From the NCBI GenBank assembly GCA_964478055.1, contig CAYZHV010000043.1, positions 1 through 21,129 on the forward strand: 21,129 nt of DNA. The letters run 5' to 3'. How positions within the stretch are numbered: position 1 is the first letter of the stretch; every line of letters starts with the position of its first letter. The notes under the pieces are model-generated. The model searched no databases. It saw only the letters and a list, made by a program, of their open reading frames with translations, and was not told the origin of the DNA. The translations under genes were made by a program, and so were the position numbers. Source of the stretch: CAYZHV01 sp964478055 (lineage in GTDB: Bacteria > Spirochaetota > Spirochaetia > DSM-27196 > Alkalispirochaetaceae). Shown in pieces: positions 1 through 7,604 of this stretch.

Positions 1-596
1 CGGTTAGAGGACGGGTCTACTTTCGCTGCGAACGGTGTAGAGCGACCTATCTCTCTCGCGCCCAGCTCCCGACGCGGGAGCAGGAGAAAGCCCGGTACGA
101 CGAGCACCGAAACGACCCGAGAGATCCGGGGTATAGGCAGTTTCTCGGCAGGCTTGCCCAGCCCCTACTCCAGCGGCTGCCGCCGCAGGCGCGGGGGCTC
201 GACTTTGGCTGCGGGCCGGGGCCGGCTTTGGCGGAAATGCTTACCGAGGCGGGGCATCGGGTGAACTGCTACGATCCGTTTTATGCTCCCGATCCCCGGG
301 TCCTGGAAGGCCAGTATGAGTTCATCACAGCTACGGAGGTCCTGGAGCATCTCCACCAGCCCGCGGAGACCCTGGATCTGCTCGACTCGATCCTGCGGCC
401 CGGCGGATACCTGGGGGTCATGACGGAGTTTCTCACAGATGATAGCCGGTTCGCGGGCTGGTACTATCGCAGCGATATAACCCACGTCGTCTTCTACGCT
501 GAGGAGACCCTGCGCCAGATCGCCCGGCTAAGGGGTTGGTCGGTCGACATTCCCCGTAAGAATGTTGCAATCTTTCGAACCGGAGGCGGCGAATAG
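1..596 (+). CDS. Class I SAM-dependent methyltransferase with N-terminal CxxC, partial (5' end outside window)
   Basis: The frame is open from base 3 to the TAG at 594-596, so the gene starts before the window. About 197 residues are visible. The first part reads YFRCERC, half of a zinc-ribbon-like knuckle, then a helical stretch ending in DPGYRQFL. The SAM-binding motif I follows as GLDFGCGPGPAL, then an acidic motif II (CYDPFYAPD), the motif ITATEVLEHLH, and LRPGGYLGVMTEF. These are the hallmarks of the Methyltransf_23-like Rossmann fold. The protein should be cytoplasmic and transfer a methyl group from S-adenosylmethionine; the substrate cannot be read from sequence. The other zinc ligands, if present, would lie upstream of the window. 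The next gene is convergent, 58 nt away. Confidence 0.88.
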   Translation, partial: VRGRVYFRCERCRATYLSRAQLPTREQEKARYDEHRNDPRDPGYRQFLGRLAQPLLQRLPPQARGLDFGCGPGPALAEMLTEAGHRVNCYDPFYAPDPRVLEGQYEFITATEVLEHLHQPAETLDLLDSILRPGGYLGVMTEFLTDDSRFAGWYYRSDITHVVFYAEETLRQIARLRGWSVDIPRKNVAIFRTGGGE

Positions 597-654
597 GATC
601 CAGCCCCGCCTCCCGCGGCCATCAAGCTTCTGCTCAAAATTGCCTGTATAACCG

Positions 655-1695
655 TTACTCGGCCGCCCCCCCACCTTCCGGAGAACTGCTACCGCCCATG
701 GAGTTACTCAGGCAGAAGAACCCGGCGGTGTTTATACTCATGAGGACATCTTCTCCACGGACGGAACAGTCCCCTTCTTCCCACTCGAAGTATCCCGCCG
801 TGTGTGGTTCGCCCTCCGCCTCTCCCCAGTCGAAGTAGCCGTACTCTATCAGCCCCAGAGCGTTGTACTCGTAGTGGGAGGTACCGGTTGACTCCAGGCT
901 CCCATCGCCATCTCGGTCACACTCGGTGTAGATCTCTGTTAACCGACCGTTCTCGTAAGTGTACGCTTGCTCCTGATACTGCCGGTCCACAGTTTCGTCT
1001 CCATCGGTGTCAATCCAGGTGGCCATACCACTCAGCCTGCCCTCTGTATCGTAAGAGTAGGTATCCTCCCTAAACTTCCTGTAGTTCTCCACGTTGGTCT
1101 GGGCGTTAGAAGGGTTGAAGAAGAACTCCTCCTTGGTGACCTTGCCGGCCACGTAGGTTCGAGCCCGGTATACGGTTTCGTCGTCGCCGTCTTCGTCGCC
1201 GAACTGCCCGTCGAGGTCCGTGTCGTGCTCCGTTGTCCGGGTGAGATACCCATAATCACCGTTGGTGAAGAAGGTATTGATAGTCTTGTCGTCATAGAGT
1301 CCGTCGTCCTGTCGTTTCTCGTAAGTAACAACATTGGCAATCCACTGCGAAGTCTCACTGACAAAGGTTTCTACCCACTGCTCGCCGGGATCGCCAAAGT
1401 CACCGTCGGCTGGATCGCTATGGTCCATTTGAATTTCCACATCAAACTGGCCAATCGAGCTCTCATTGGTTGGAAAAACGAACTCCCCCATGTGCACCGT
1501 GTCATCGGTTCGGTCGAGGGTGTACTCAGAGTCCATTAAGGTAAACGACTTGATCCTGTAACCACCGGTATAGGTGTCGCCGGGGTCGGTCCTGTCAGTA
1601 TTCGACGAGCCGTCCGCCGAGCTGCACCCGCAAACCAGAAGAACAACACCCAACAGACCAAAAAGCAAGAGAAGGATCGTACCTGCCCTTTTCAT
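655..1695 (-). CDS. Lipoprotein with interleaved YD-like strands and Ca-loop (DxDxDG) repeats
   Basis: 346 residues. The N-terminus is a lipoprotein signal: MKRAG, a long hydrophobic run, then VCGC, so Cys24 is the likely lipidated residue after signal peptidase II cleavage. The mature part is strongly acidic. It alternates aromatic YD-like motifs (YSYDTEGRL near 213, YTYENGRL near 245, YEYNALGL near 275) with acidic loops of the EF-hand/thrombospondin type (DTDLDG near 158, DTDGD near 229, DRDGDG near 260), giving a unit of about 30-32 residues. YD motifs are known from RHS-type beta structures, and DxDxDG loops commonly bind calcium, so a calcium-stabilised beta-repeat surface protein is a reasonable inference. 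The biological role is unknown. It lies 104 nt downstream of the double-HTH regulator gene on the same strand and may be its target or operon partner. Confidence 0.85.
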   Translation of the reverse strand: MKRAGTILLLLFGLLGVVLLVCGCSSADGSSNTDRTDPGDTYTGGYRIKSFTLMDSEYTLDRTDDTVHMGEFVFPTNESSIGQFDVEIQMDHSDPADGDFGDPGEQWVETFVSETSQWIANVVTYEKRQDDGLYDDKTINTFFTNGDYGYLTRTTEHDTDLDGQFGDEDGDDETVYRARTYVAGKVTKEEFFFNPSNAQTNVENYRKFREDTYSYDTEGRLSGMATWIDTDGDETVDRQYQEQAYTYENGRLTEIYTECDRDGDGSLESTGTSHYEYNALGLIEYGYFDWGEAEGEPHTAGYFEWEEGDCSVRGEDVLMSINTAGFFCLSNSMGGSSSPEGGGAAE

Positions 1696-1766
1696 CAGAA
1701 CACCCCCAGTCGCTGCAGATTGCTACGCAACAAACGTTAAGTCCGGGGTCGAGTGCTGTCTATACA

Positions 1767-1786
1767 TCCGGTTGTTACACAACGGA
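1767..1786. repeat. Inverted repeat between regulator gene and lipoprotein gene
   Basis: The arms TCCG(G)TTGT and ACAACGGA form an 8-bp stem with one bulged G and a 3-nt loop. The repeat sits 14 bases past the stop of the HTH gene and about 70 bases before the lipoprotein start, reading on the minus strand. No T-run follows on either strand, so it is a poor intrinsic terminator. A TATAGA hexamer on the minus strand lies a few bases downstream, which would suit an operator overlapping a promoter. Confidence 0.4.
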
Positions 1787-1799
1787 CTTGGCAAAGCTT

Positions 1800-2438
1800 C
1801 TATAAGAACGACAGCAAATGAACGGCCGGCGCGTTCGGAACAACGATCTCGTAGAGTTCCTCAAAGGGCGCTGGTCCGTCGAAGTCACAAGGCAAGGGAC
1901 CCATACGACTTTCGCTTACGCCGAAGGCGTGGTAGAGATCATGCAGCGTGGTTACGCGGGTCTCTCCGATTCCGTTCTCGATTCTACGAATAGTATTGCG
2001 GTGAACTCCACTCAAGACGGAAAGGCTCTCTCGAGAAAGACCGTGCTGCCGACGGAGTTCGTCTATGGCCAGGCCAATCGAAGGACCGACCAGCTCCGAT
2101 GGAAACTGGCTTGTAAAGCAGGCACCACCCTCGCATTGAACCTCGTAGGTCCTCGGGTTTATGCGAAGCACGCCTATCTGCAGAGCCCGGAAGAGGACGG
2201 TTACCGTAATCACCTTCAGATCGCACTTGCCCGTCTCAATGAGCGAAACGGTGTTTCTGCTAACGCAGCTTTCTTCGGCGAGCCCTTCTTGAGAGTAACC
2301 CCGTATGCGTCGCATCCGGGCAATCGACGCACCAAGAGTTTCGAGTAGAACCTGGTGATGAGAATCGAGGGAAGGATGAACAAGCAGGGAACAGCAGAGA
2401 AACGAATCCCTCGGGCAGTGCCAACAGCGAGTATCCAC
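1800..2438 (-). CDS. Transcriptional regulator with two tandem XRE-type HTH domains
   Basis: 212 residues. Two Cro/C1-type helix-turn-helix domains lie in tandem. The first (about 35-95) carries GYSQEGLAEESCVSRNTVSLIE, shortened here as YSQEGLAEE...SRNTVSLIE. The second (about 120-180) has LSRESLSVLSGVHRNTIRRIE. Such proteins bind operator DNA in the cytoplasm, and one chain with two HTH units may contact both half-sites itself. The GTG start at 2438 is supported by AGGAGG at 2443-2448, although the 4-nt spacing is short, and no better in-frame start follows. The first 16 residues are rich in cysteine (C5, C8, C15, C16), which could bind a metal or sense redox state; this is speculation. There is no recognisable ligand-binding domain. 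The lipoprotein gene lies downstream on the same strand. Confidence 0.8.
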   Translation of the reverse strand: MDTRCWHCPRDSFLCCSLLVHPSLDSHHQVLLETLGASIARMRRIRGYSQEGLAEESCVSRNTVSLIETGKCDLKVITVTVLFRALQIGVLRINPRTYEVQCEGGACFTSQFPSELVGPSIGLAIDELRRQHGLSRESLSVLSGVHRNTIRRIENGIGETRVTTLHDLYHAFGVSESRMGPLPCDFDGPAPFEELYEIVVPNAPAVHLLSFL

Positions 2439-2461
2439 ACGCCCTCCTGCAACCAGATACC

Positions 2462-2490
2462 AGTGTAGTACCTATAAACGCAACTTACAA
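2462..2490 (-). promoter_or_regulatory. Putative sigma70-type promoter of the double-HTH gene
   Basis: On the minus strand, TTGTAA (2490-2485) and TACACT (2467-2462) are separated by 17 nt. Each matches the consensus hexamer at 4 of 6 positions. Transcription would start near 2455, just before the AGGAGG site of the HTH gene. Confidence 0.4.
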
Positions 2491-2516
2491 ATGGGCGCTA
2501 TACCAGTTTTTTGACA

Positions 2517-2981
2517 CTAAGGCGATCCTTCGTACAAGAGTTCAGCCGGGAGTCCCCCATTTCGGTAGGTGTAGAGCAGTCGCATGTTGACTCGGCGCTC
2601 GTCATACTCGATGAACGTCCTCTCCCACTCCAGGGGCTCCCCGTTTAAGAGGATGTCGTACCGCTTGCGCTCGAAAGGCGTCAGGGGATGCTCGGCGTCG
2701 GGCAGACGCAGCGCCCTGACCTGCCTGATCCTGACGGTGCGATACTCGCCGCCCTCCTCGAGGACCTGGACGAACAGTTGTCGTCGGAGAAGATAGAGCG
2801 CGTGCACTGCGTCGTAAGCGTTGAGGCTAAAGGGAGCGCCCCTGTCGAGAGATGGCTCCCGGAAGGGGTGTCTCCCCTCGGACGACGAGGATTGGCTCCA
2901 GGCCAGCGGCGCCGAGAGCAAGAGAAAAGATAGAAGGACGGGCCACCACCGGGCCGGGCAGCGGCCAGAGCGCTTTCTCAT
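2517..2981 (-). CDS. Small secreted protein of unknown function
   Basis: 154 residues from the ATG at 2981. The open frame continues upstream to 3143, but that extension is low-complexity and polar. The ATG at 2981 gives a classic Sec signal peptide instead: MRKRSGR, a hydrophobic core (VLLSFLLLSAPLAW), then a likely cleavage before QSSSS. The mature protein has about 120 residues, mixes charged and aromatic residues, and ends in LLYEGSP. It has no Cys in the mature part and no lipobox, so it should be free in the periplasm or attached to the outer membrane. I do not recognise a family. It is divergent from cardiolipin synthase with a 66-nt gap, and 78 nt separate its stop from the double-HTH gene on the same strand. 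Confidence 0.65.
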   Translation of the reverse strand: MRKRSGRCPARWWPVLLSFLLLSAPLAWSQSSSSEGRHPFREPSLDRGAPFSLNAYDAVHALYLLRRQLFVQVLEEGGEYRTVRIRQVRALRLPDAEHPLTPFERKRYDILLNGEPLEWERTFIEYDERRVNMRLLYTYRNGGLPAELLYEGSP

Positions 2982-3047
2982 GTATTGATCATCGGCAGCT
3001 GTCGAGCGTGCCCGAACTCCCTCGGATATGCTACTCTGGGACTGCCT

Positions 3048-4541
3048 ATGATTGACGCCTTGGACCTGGGGTTTCCGCTTCTCGGTGTAATCAACGTAAT
3101 CCTCATCGCTGTCATTGTCTTCGTGGAGCGGTCCGACCCACACAGGACTCTCAGTTGGGTTTTGGTTCTGGTCTTTCTTCCTCTAGTTGGCGTGGTAGGC
3201 TACATCTTTTTTAGTGGGCGTCTCTACTTTCGGGAGCGCAGACTTGTCGCTGCAAAGCGACACATGGATCTCTACGTCCGATCCCGCCTCTACGAACGGT
3301 TTCCGCACCTTGCCTCTGAGCAGATCAGTATTGGAGATCCCGCGCTCCACCTCTACGAGCCGGTGGTCAGGATGAATCTCACCTACGGGCAGAGCTTCTA
3401 CAGCGAGGAGAACGACGTTCGCATTTTCACCGATGGCTTGAGCAAGTTTGACGCTCTCTTTGCTGATATCCGAGAGGCTCAAGAGTCTATTCACATCCTC
3501 TACTACATCGTAAGACCCAGTGAGATCGCCAGAGAGATGGTCGCCCTCCTGGCCGAAAAAGCCCGGGAGGGTGTGGAGGTGAAGTTTCTCTACGACGACA
3601 TCGGAAGCCTGACCGTGCGGCCGAGCTTCTTCAAGGAACTGAAGGACGCGGGCGGCGAAGTGCTTGCCTTCTTTCCGCGTTTTCTGGGGATTAACCTTGC
3701 CGTGAACTACCGAAATCATCGCAAGATCGCCGTAATCGACGGCCGTGTGGGATACCTCGGAGGTATGAATCTCTCGGATGAGTACATCCACGGTATCGGC
3801 CGGCTACGGCCTTGGCGAGACACGCATCTGCGAATTACCGGGCCGGCGGTAGCTCTTATGCAGATTCGCTTTCTCATGGACTGGGAGGCAACCTCCGGTA
3901 AGCGGAGCGACAGCTTGGAAATGGACCGGTACTTCAGGGCGCCCGAGGAGGACGGCTCAGCATTGCGCAGCGAGACCGGAGACTTCGGCCAAAACCTCGG
4001 TATGCAGATCGTCTCCTCCGGGCCGGACAACCTGAAGGATGACGAAATCCGCGACGCAATGATCCAGATGATCATACTCGCCCGGCGAAAACTGCTTATC
4101 CAGACGCCTTACTTCATCCCGGATCCCGCCTTTATTGCCGCTCTCAAGATCGCCTCCCAATCGGGAGTTGAGGTGCATGTGATGATGCCCGCCGTAGCAG
4201 ACCACCACGTGGTCTATCTCGCCTCCCACTCCTACCTGCAGGATCTCCTGGACTACGGGATTCACGTGCACCACTACAAGGGCTTCCTGCACGCCAAGAT
4301 GATAGTGGTGGACGGCGCCTTGGCCACCATCGGGACGACCAATATCGACAACCGGAGCTTCGTCCTCAACTTCGAGATCAATACCTTTATTTACAACCGC
4401 TCCTTCGCCGAGCGGTGCGAGGAGATATTCGAGCAGGATTTGCAGTCGAGCCGTCCGGTGGACCAACACTGGTTCAAGGCGCGGCCGCTCTGGTGGAAGG
4501 GAGCGAGCGCGGTTACGAGACTCCTCTCGCCCCTTCTCTGA
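3048..4541 (+). CDS. cls: Cardiolipin synthase (phospholipase D family)
   Basis: 497 residues from the ATG at 3048. An upstream in-frame ATG at 2985 would add 21 residues that spoil the membrane start. Two N-terminal membrane helices (about 8-26 and 35-55) precede two PLD catalytic motifs. The first is H224-x-K226 with D231 (NHRKIAVID) and the second H415-x-K417 with D422 (HAKMIVVD), each followed by the usual GG/GT-xN segment. The length and layout match bacterial ClsA (E. coli about 486 residues). The enzyme condenses two phosphatidylglycerols into cardiolipin plus glycerol at the inner membrane. All catalytic residues are present. Cardiolipin often rises with salt stress and BCCT/Mec channel activity depends on lipid, so the gene fits the osmotic theme further along, but it is not in that operon. 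Confidence 0.93.
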   Translation: MIDALDLGFPLLGVINVILIAVIVFVERSDPHRTLSWVLVLVFLPLVGVVGYIFFSGRLYFRERRLVAAKRHMDLYVRSRLYERFPHLASEQISIGDPALHLYEPVVRMNLTYGQSFYSEENDVRIFTDGLSKFDALFADIREAQESIHILYYIVRPSEIAREMVALLAEKAREGVEVKFLYDDIGSLTVRPSFFKELKDAGGEVLAFFPRFLGINLAVNYRNHRKIAVIDGRVGYLGGMNLSDEYIHGIGRLRPWRDTHLRITGPAVALMQIRFLMDWEATSGKRSDSLEMDRYFRAPEEDGSALRSETGDFGQNLGMQIVSSGPDNLKDDEIRDAMIQMIILARRKLLIQTPYFIPDPAFIAALKIASQSGVEVHVMMPAVADHHVVYLASHSYLQDLLDYGIHVHHYKGFLHAKMIVVDGALATIGTTNIDNRSFVLNFEINTFIYNRSFAERCEEIFEQDLQSSRPVDQHWFKARPLWWKGASAVTRLLSPLL

Positions 4542-4616
4542 GGAGCTTCCGGGCCGGAGGCTGGAGCCCTGGCGCCGGGACACTGCCTGGCACACCGGAG
4601 AGACTACTATGGAGCC

Positions 4617-4838
4617 ATGGCACGAACGATACTGCAGATCGTCCGAGCTCACCCGGAGCTCAAAGAACTCTCGAACGTTATTCCCTCTCTCCACTATCTC
4701 GCCGCGGAATACCGGATCGGCTCCTGGACATCCACGGAGCGAGGATTCGTGAAGCAATTCGGCCCAATTCAGGAGGGACAATTGCTCAGCCGGCTTACGA
4801 GCTCCGGAGGCTCCTTGCGATACGATCCCTATTGTTAG
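4617..4838 (+). CDS. Possible small protein of 73 residues, unknown
   Basis: The 328-nt gap between cls and asd contains this open frame. Its codons look like those of neighbouring genes (many CTC, ATC, GAG, CGG), and the product is a plausible mixed helix: MARTILQIVRAHPELKELS at the start, no membrane segment, and a C-terminal RYDPYC. Against it, the Shine-Dalgarno site is poor: GGAG lies only 2 nt from the ATG, or 13 nt for an earlier GGAGAG. An alternative ATG at 4609 in another frame has better spacing from GGAGA but opens a serine-rich reading frame of only about 48 codons. No family is recognised. Its stop abuts the putative asd promoter. The rest of the gap shows nothing I can name. 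Confidence 0.3.
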   Translation: MARTILQIVRAHPELKELSNVIPSLHYLAAEYRIGSWTSTERGFVKQFGPIQEGQLLSRLTSSGGSLRYDPYC

Positions 4839-4844
4839 TAGTAT
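4815..4844 (+). promoter_or_regulatory. Putative promoter of asd
   Basis: TTGCGA (4815-4820) and TAGTAT (4839-4844) are spaced by 18 nt, each 4 of 6 to consensus. The predicted start near 4851 leaves a short leader containing GAGGAG at 4853-4858, 11 nt before the asd ATG. Confidence 0.35.
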
Positions 4845-4869
4845 CAGCCCCCGAGGAGCAACCGAGAAA

Positions 4870-5991
4870 ATGTTACGAGTAGGCTTTGTAGGTTGGCGTG
4901 GAATGGTAGGATCCGTTCTCATGCAACGCATGATGGAAGAGGGCGACTTCGAAGGCCTAGAGTCTTCCTTCTACTCTACTTCCAAAGCCGGGACCGAGGT
5001 CCCCTATTTTGGAGCGACCGGCCCGGACCGGGTTCTCGACGCCAAAGACCTATCGGCCCTCGCCGAACACGACATAATCGTCACCTGTCAGGGTGGAGAC
5101 TATACGAAGAAACTCTACCCCCGACTCAGGCAAGAGGGGTGGCAGGGGTACTGGATCGACGCTGCCTCTGCTCTTCGGATGGAGAAGGAGGCCCTGATCG
5201 TCCTCGACCCGGTAAACCGACCCGCCATCGACGACGCGGTCAGGCAGGGAAAGAAGAGCTATATCGGAGGAAACTGTACCGTAAGTCTCATGCTCATGGG
5301 CCTTGTGGGGCTCTTCCGGGAAGATCTCATTGAATGGGTCTCCTCGATGACCTACCAAGCCGCCTCCGGCGCCGGAGCGGGAAAGATGCGTGAGCTCGTA
5401 ACCCAGATGCGAAGCCTGACCCTCGCCGCGGGCTCCGCCCTTGATGATCCCGGGGTTGGCATTCTGGAGATTGATCGCGCGGTGCAGAGCGCCTTCTCAA
5501 CGCCGGACTTTCCTTTGGCGCAGATCGGAGCGCCTCTGGCGGGAAGCCTTATTCCGTGGATCGACAGCCCTATGGAGGGCGGCCAGACCAAGGAAGAGTG
5601 GAAGGGCCACGCCGAGACGAACAAGATCCTCGGGAGAGAAGGCAACCCCGTTCCGGTCGATGGCATTTGCGTTAGAGTCGGTGCGATGCGCAGTCACAGT
5701 CAGGGCCTGACGATCAAGCTACGGCGGCAGGTTCCGCAGGATGAGATCGAGGCGATAATCGCCGAAGGGACTCCCTGGACCGAAGTGGTGCCAAATGAAA
5801 AGGAACAGACCCTATCGCGGCTGAGCCCGGCAGCGGTCTCGGGGACTCTTCAGGTACCGGTTGGGCGCATCCATCCCATGAGGATGGGTAAAGAGTATCT
5901 CACCCTCTTCACCGTGGGAGATCAGCTTCTCTGGGGCGCGGCCGAACCCGTTCGCCGGATGCTGGGCATCCTGAAAGAACACATCGGTTAG
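4870..5991 (+). CDS. asd: Aspartate-semialdehyde dehydrogenase
   Basis: 373 residues, matching the E. coli-type enzyme (about 367). It reduces L-aspartyl-4-phosphate to aspartate 4-semialdehyde with NADPH, the branch point to lysine/diaminopimelate, threonine and methionine. The N-terminus is the NADP-binding motif VGFVGWRGMVGS. The catalytic cysteine is C136 in GGNCTVSLMLMG, and substrate-binding residues R269 and H276 lie in VRVGAMRSHSQG. The long insert and the wording of these motifs place it with the gamma-proteobacterial-type Asd rather than the shorter Gram-positive type. The start has GAGGAG 11 nt upstream. Its stop TAG at 5989-5991 overlaps the stop of the convergent kinase gene, leaving no room for a separate terminator. 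Confidence 0.96.
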   Translation: MLRVGFVGWRGMVGSVLMQRMMEEGDFEGLESSFYSTSKAGTEVPYFGATGPDRVLDAKDLSALAEHDIIVTCQGGDYTKKLYPRLRQEGWQGYWIDAASALRMEKEALIVLDPVNRPAIDDAVRQGKKSYIGGNCTVSLMLMGLVGLFREDLIEWVSSMTYQAASGAGAGKMRELVTQMRSLTLAAGSALDDPGVGILEIDRAVQSAFSTPDFPLAQIGAPLAGSLIPWIDSPMEGGQTKEEWKGHAETNKILGREGNPVPVDGICVRVGAMRSHSQGLTIKLRRQVPQDEIEAIIAEGTPWTEVVPNEKEQTLSRLSPAAVSGTLQVPVGRIHPMRMGKEYLTLFTVGDQLLWGAAEPVRRMLGILKEHIG

Positions 5992-7076
5992 GCGGAAGGT
6001 TCCTCCGGACGCCAGCTGACGTGAAGGGTTACTCTAGCAACGCCTCCGAGATCATTGCTGAGCTCCAGTGTTCCGTCATACTGCTCCGCAAGAGAGGCGA
6101 CCATTTCGAGTCCCAACCCTTTTCGCTCTCCTGCCAAAACAGCCTCAGGAAAACCAGACCCGTCGTCCCGGACGGTGATAAGCAAGGTGTCGCGCTGGCC
6201 CCGCTTAGCCTCCACGGAAACGGTGATTCCTCGCTCCGAAGATTGGGGGAGGACGTGCTTGAGGCAGTTGGTCACCAGCTCGTTCACGACAATTCCGATT
6301 GCTACTGCCGGACGCGCCGCAACTTCTCCGGGGTCGGCGGATACCGAAAAGCGAACCCCATCACTGTTGTTACGCGGTTCATTCAAGGTTCGCTCGATCG
6401 CGGTGGAAAGCGGTACCCATCGGGATCCTCCATCCTGATAGAGGCTCTGATACATTTCCCCAATAACAGCCACCCGGCGACCGGCTTCCTCAATCGCCTG
6501 CCGAGCCCCCTCGTCCGACGCTTTGCGAGCCTGGAGCGAGAGCATCGCCCGGATCAGAAACATGTCGTTTTTGATACGGTGGTGGGACTCCTGAAGAAGA
6601 AGTTGATTTTCTTCGAGAAGCTTTCGGACTTCTTTTTCAGCCGATTTCTGGGCAGTGATGTCTTTGTAGGTCGCCACCACGCCTATGGTCCGGCCACCTG
6701 AGATAATTGGAGCTCCGGAAAGAACGACCTCGACCGGTGAACCGTCTCGTCGGTAGCGGATGCCTTCGGTATACGGCAGGGTGTGCTGCTTGAGAACGAG
6801 TTTGGAGAACGCCCTCGCCTGCTCTCCCGCTGAAGATCCTTGGGGAGCAACGAGATCATCAAGGTCTCTTCCGACCGCTTCTTCGGGGGAATATCCGAAG
6901 AGCCGTTCCGCCCCGGGGTTCCACTCCACAATGCGGTGGTGGTCGTCAAGAGTCACGACCGCATCCGGGACGGCAGCGAGTATGCTCTCGAGATAGAGTA
7001 GCCGTTTTTCGCTTTCGTGACCTGAGAGCCGAGAGATATCAGAACCCTCCAAATCCGTTTCCGGAGGCGGTGGCAC
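5988..7076 (-). CDS. Soluble PAS sensor histidine kinase, HisKA_2 family
   Basis: 362 residues with no membrane segment. A PAS domain covers about 28-143 (ILAAVPDAVVTLDD, WNPGAERLFGYSPEE, then the PAC-like VVATYKDIT). The HisKA_2 phospho-acceptor block is at 163-182 (ESHHRIKN; H166 before Arg is the likely phosphorylated residue). The ATP-binding domain shows an N box (VVNELVTNCLKH, 263-274) and G boxes (DDGSGFP, KGLGLEMV). It should autophosphorylate in response to a cytoplasmic signal or small ligand; no response regulator is in the window. It is the third gene after the chemoreceptor and cheW, 35 nt past the cheW stop, so it may add a second output to that signalling unit. The GTG start at 7074-7076 lies at the edge of a hairpin loop; a TTG at 7050-7052 just past the hairpin is an alternative start. 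Confidence 0.88.
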   Translation of the reverse strand: MPPPPETDLEGSDISRLSGHESEKRLLYLESILAAVPDAVVTLDDHHRIVEWNPGAERLFGYSPEEAVGRDLDDLVAPQGSSAGEQARAFSKLVLKQHTLPYTEGIRYRRDGSPVEVVLSGAPIISGGRTIGVVATYKDITAQKSAEKEVRKLLEENQLLLQESHHRIKNDMFLIRAMLSLQARKASDEGARQAIEEAGRRVAVIGEMYQSLYQDGGSRWVPLSTAIERTLNEPRNNSDGVRFSVSADPGEVAARPAVAIGIVVNELVTNCLKHVLPQSSERGITVSVEAKRGQRDTLLITVRDDGSGFPEAVLAGERKGLGLEMVASLAEQYDGTLELSNDLGGVARVTLHVSWRPEEPSA

Positions 7077-7103
7077 TGGAATACCACCACCCCCGGAGAA
7101 CGG
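7055..7103 (-). promoter_or_regulatory. Long intercistronic mRNA hairpin over the kinase start
   Basis: Positions 7084-7103 and 7055-7073 are near-perfect inverted repeats. In the minus-strand transcript they pair over 19 bp with one bulged C and two G-U pairs. The loop is 10 nt (7074-7083) and ends with the GTG start codon of the kinase gene. The only G-rich Shine-Dalgarno-like sequence is buried in the 5' arm. No U-run follows, so it is not a typical terminator. Confidence 0.6.
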
Positions 7104-7111
7104 GATAAATC

Positions 7112-7594
7112 CTAAGACAAATCTCCGGAATCGAGACTTGCTATCTCTGCATCATCAAAGACACGGTTGATGTCCAAAACGATGATGAACTGCTCATCTC
7201 GCTTGGCGATGCCACTAATGAACTCCGTGTCAACTTTCGTTCCAAAGGAGGGGGGTGGCTCCACCGACTCAGGCATGATCTCGATGACCTCTTCCACCGA
7301 GTCGGTAAGGCAACCAACGGTCATACGCTTTTCCCCGTCTCCCACGTCCATAACGATTATACTCGTGTCAACGGTCTCTTCAACGGCGGACATCCCGAAC
7401 TTCTGTCGGAGATCAACCACCGGCACCACACTGCCCCGGATGTTGATAACACCTTTCATGTACTCCGGCATCCGTGGCAGCTTCGTTAGCGGCAGCAGCT
7501 CCAAGACCTCACGGACCCGTGACACATCAGCGGCATACTGCTCACCATCCAGGGTGAACGTCAGATACTGCTCAATCTCTGTTTCCACAGCCAT
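7112..7594 (-). CDS. cheW: Chemotaxis coupling protein CheW
   Basis: 160 residues from the ATG at 7594, the normal CheW length. AAGGAG at 7601-7606 lies 6 nt before it and overlaps the stop codon of the chemoreceptor gene, so the two are translationally coupled. An open extension upstream overlaps the receptor gene in another frame and is not used. The CheW fold is clear: QYLTFTLDGEQYAADVSRVREVLEL at the start (given here as YLTFTLDGEQYA...VREVLEL), the conserved MKGVINIRGSVVPVVDLR in the middle, and FIIVLDINRVF at the end. It should bridge the receptor tip to a CheA kinase, which is not in this window. Placement right behind a receptor gene suggests a dedicated receptor-coupler pair. Confidence 0.95.
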   Translation of the reverse strand: MAVETEIEQYLTFTLDGEQYAADVSRVREVLELLPLTKLPRMPEYMKGVINIRGSVVPVVDLRQKFGMSAVEETVDTSIIVMDVGDGEKRMTVGCLTDSVEEVIEIMPESVEPPPSFGTKVDTEFISGIAKRDEQFIIVLDINRVFDDAEIASLDSGDLS

Positions 7595-7604
7595 GATACG
7601 CTCC

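Noticed and set aside
2511..2540. TTGACA at 2511-2516 as a plus-strand promoter
   Set aside because: No -10-like sequence at 16-18 nt, and it would point into the 3' end of a minus-strand gene about 500 nt from the nearest plus-strand start.
4545..4560. CTTCCGG-GC-CGGAGG stem after cls as a terminator
   Set aside because: Two-nt loop is too tight and no T-run follows.
3957..4931. Open frame of 324 codons on the minus strand across the end of cls and the start of asd
   Set aside because: It overlaps two well-supported genes on the other strand and shows no recognisable domain.
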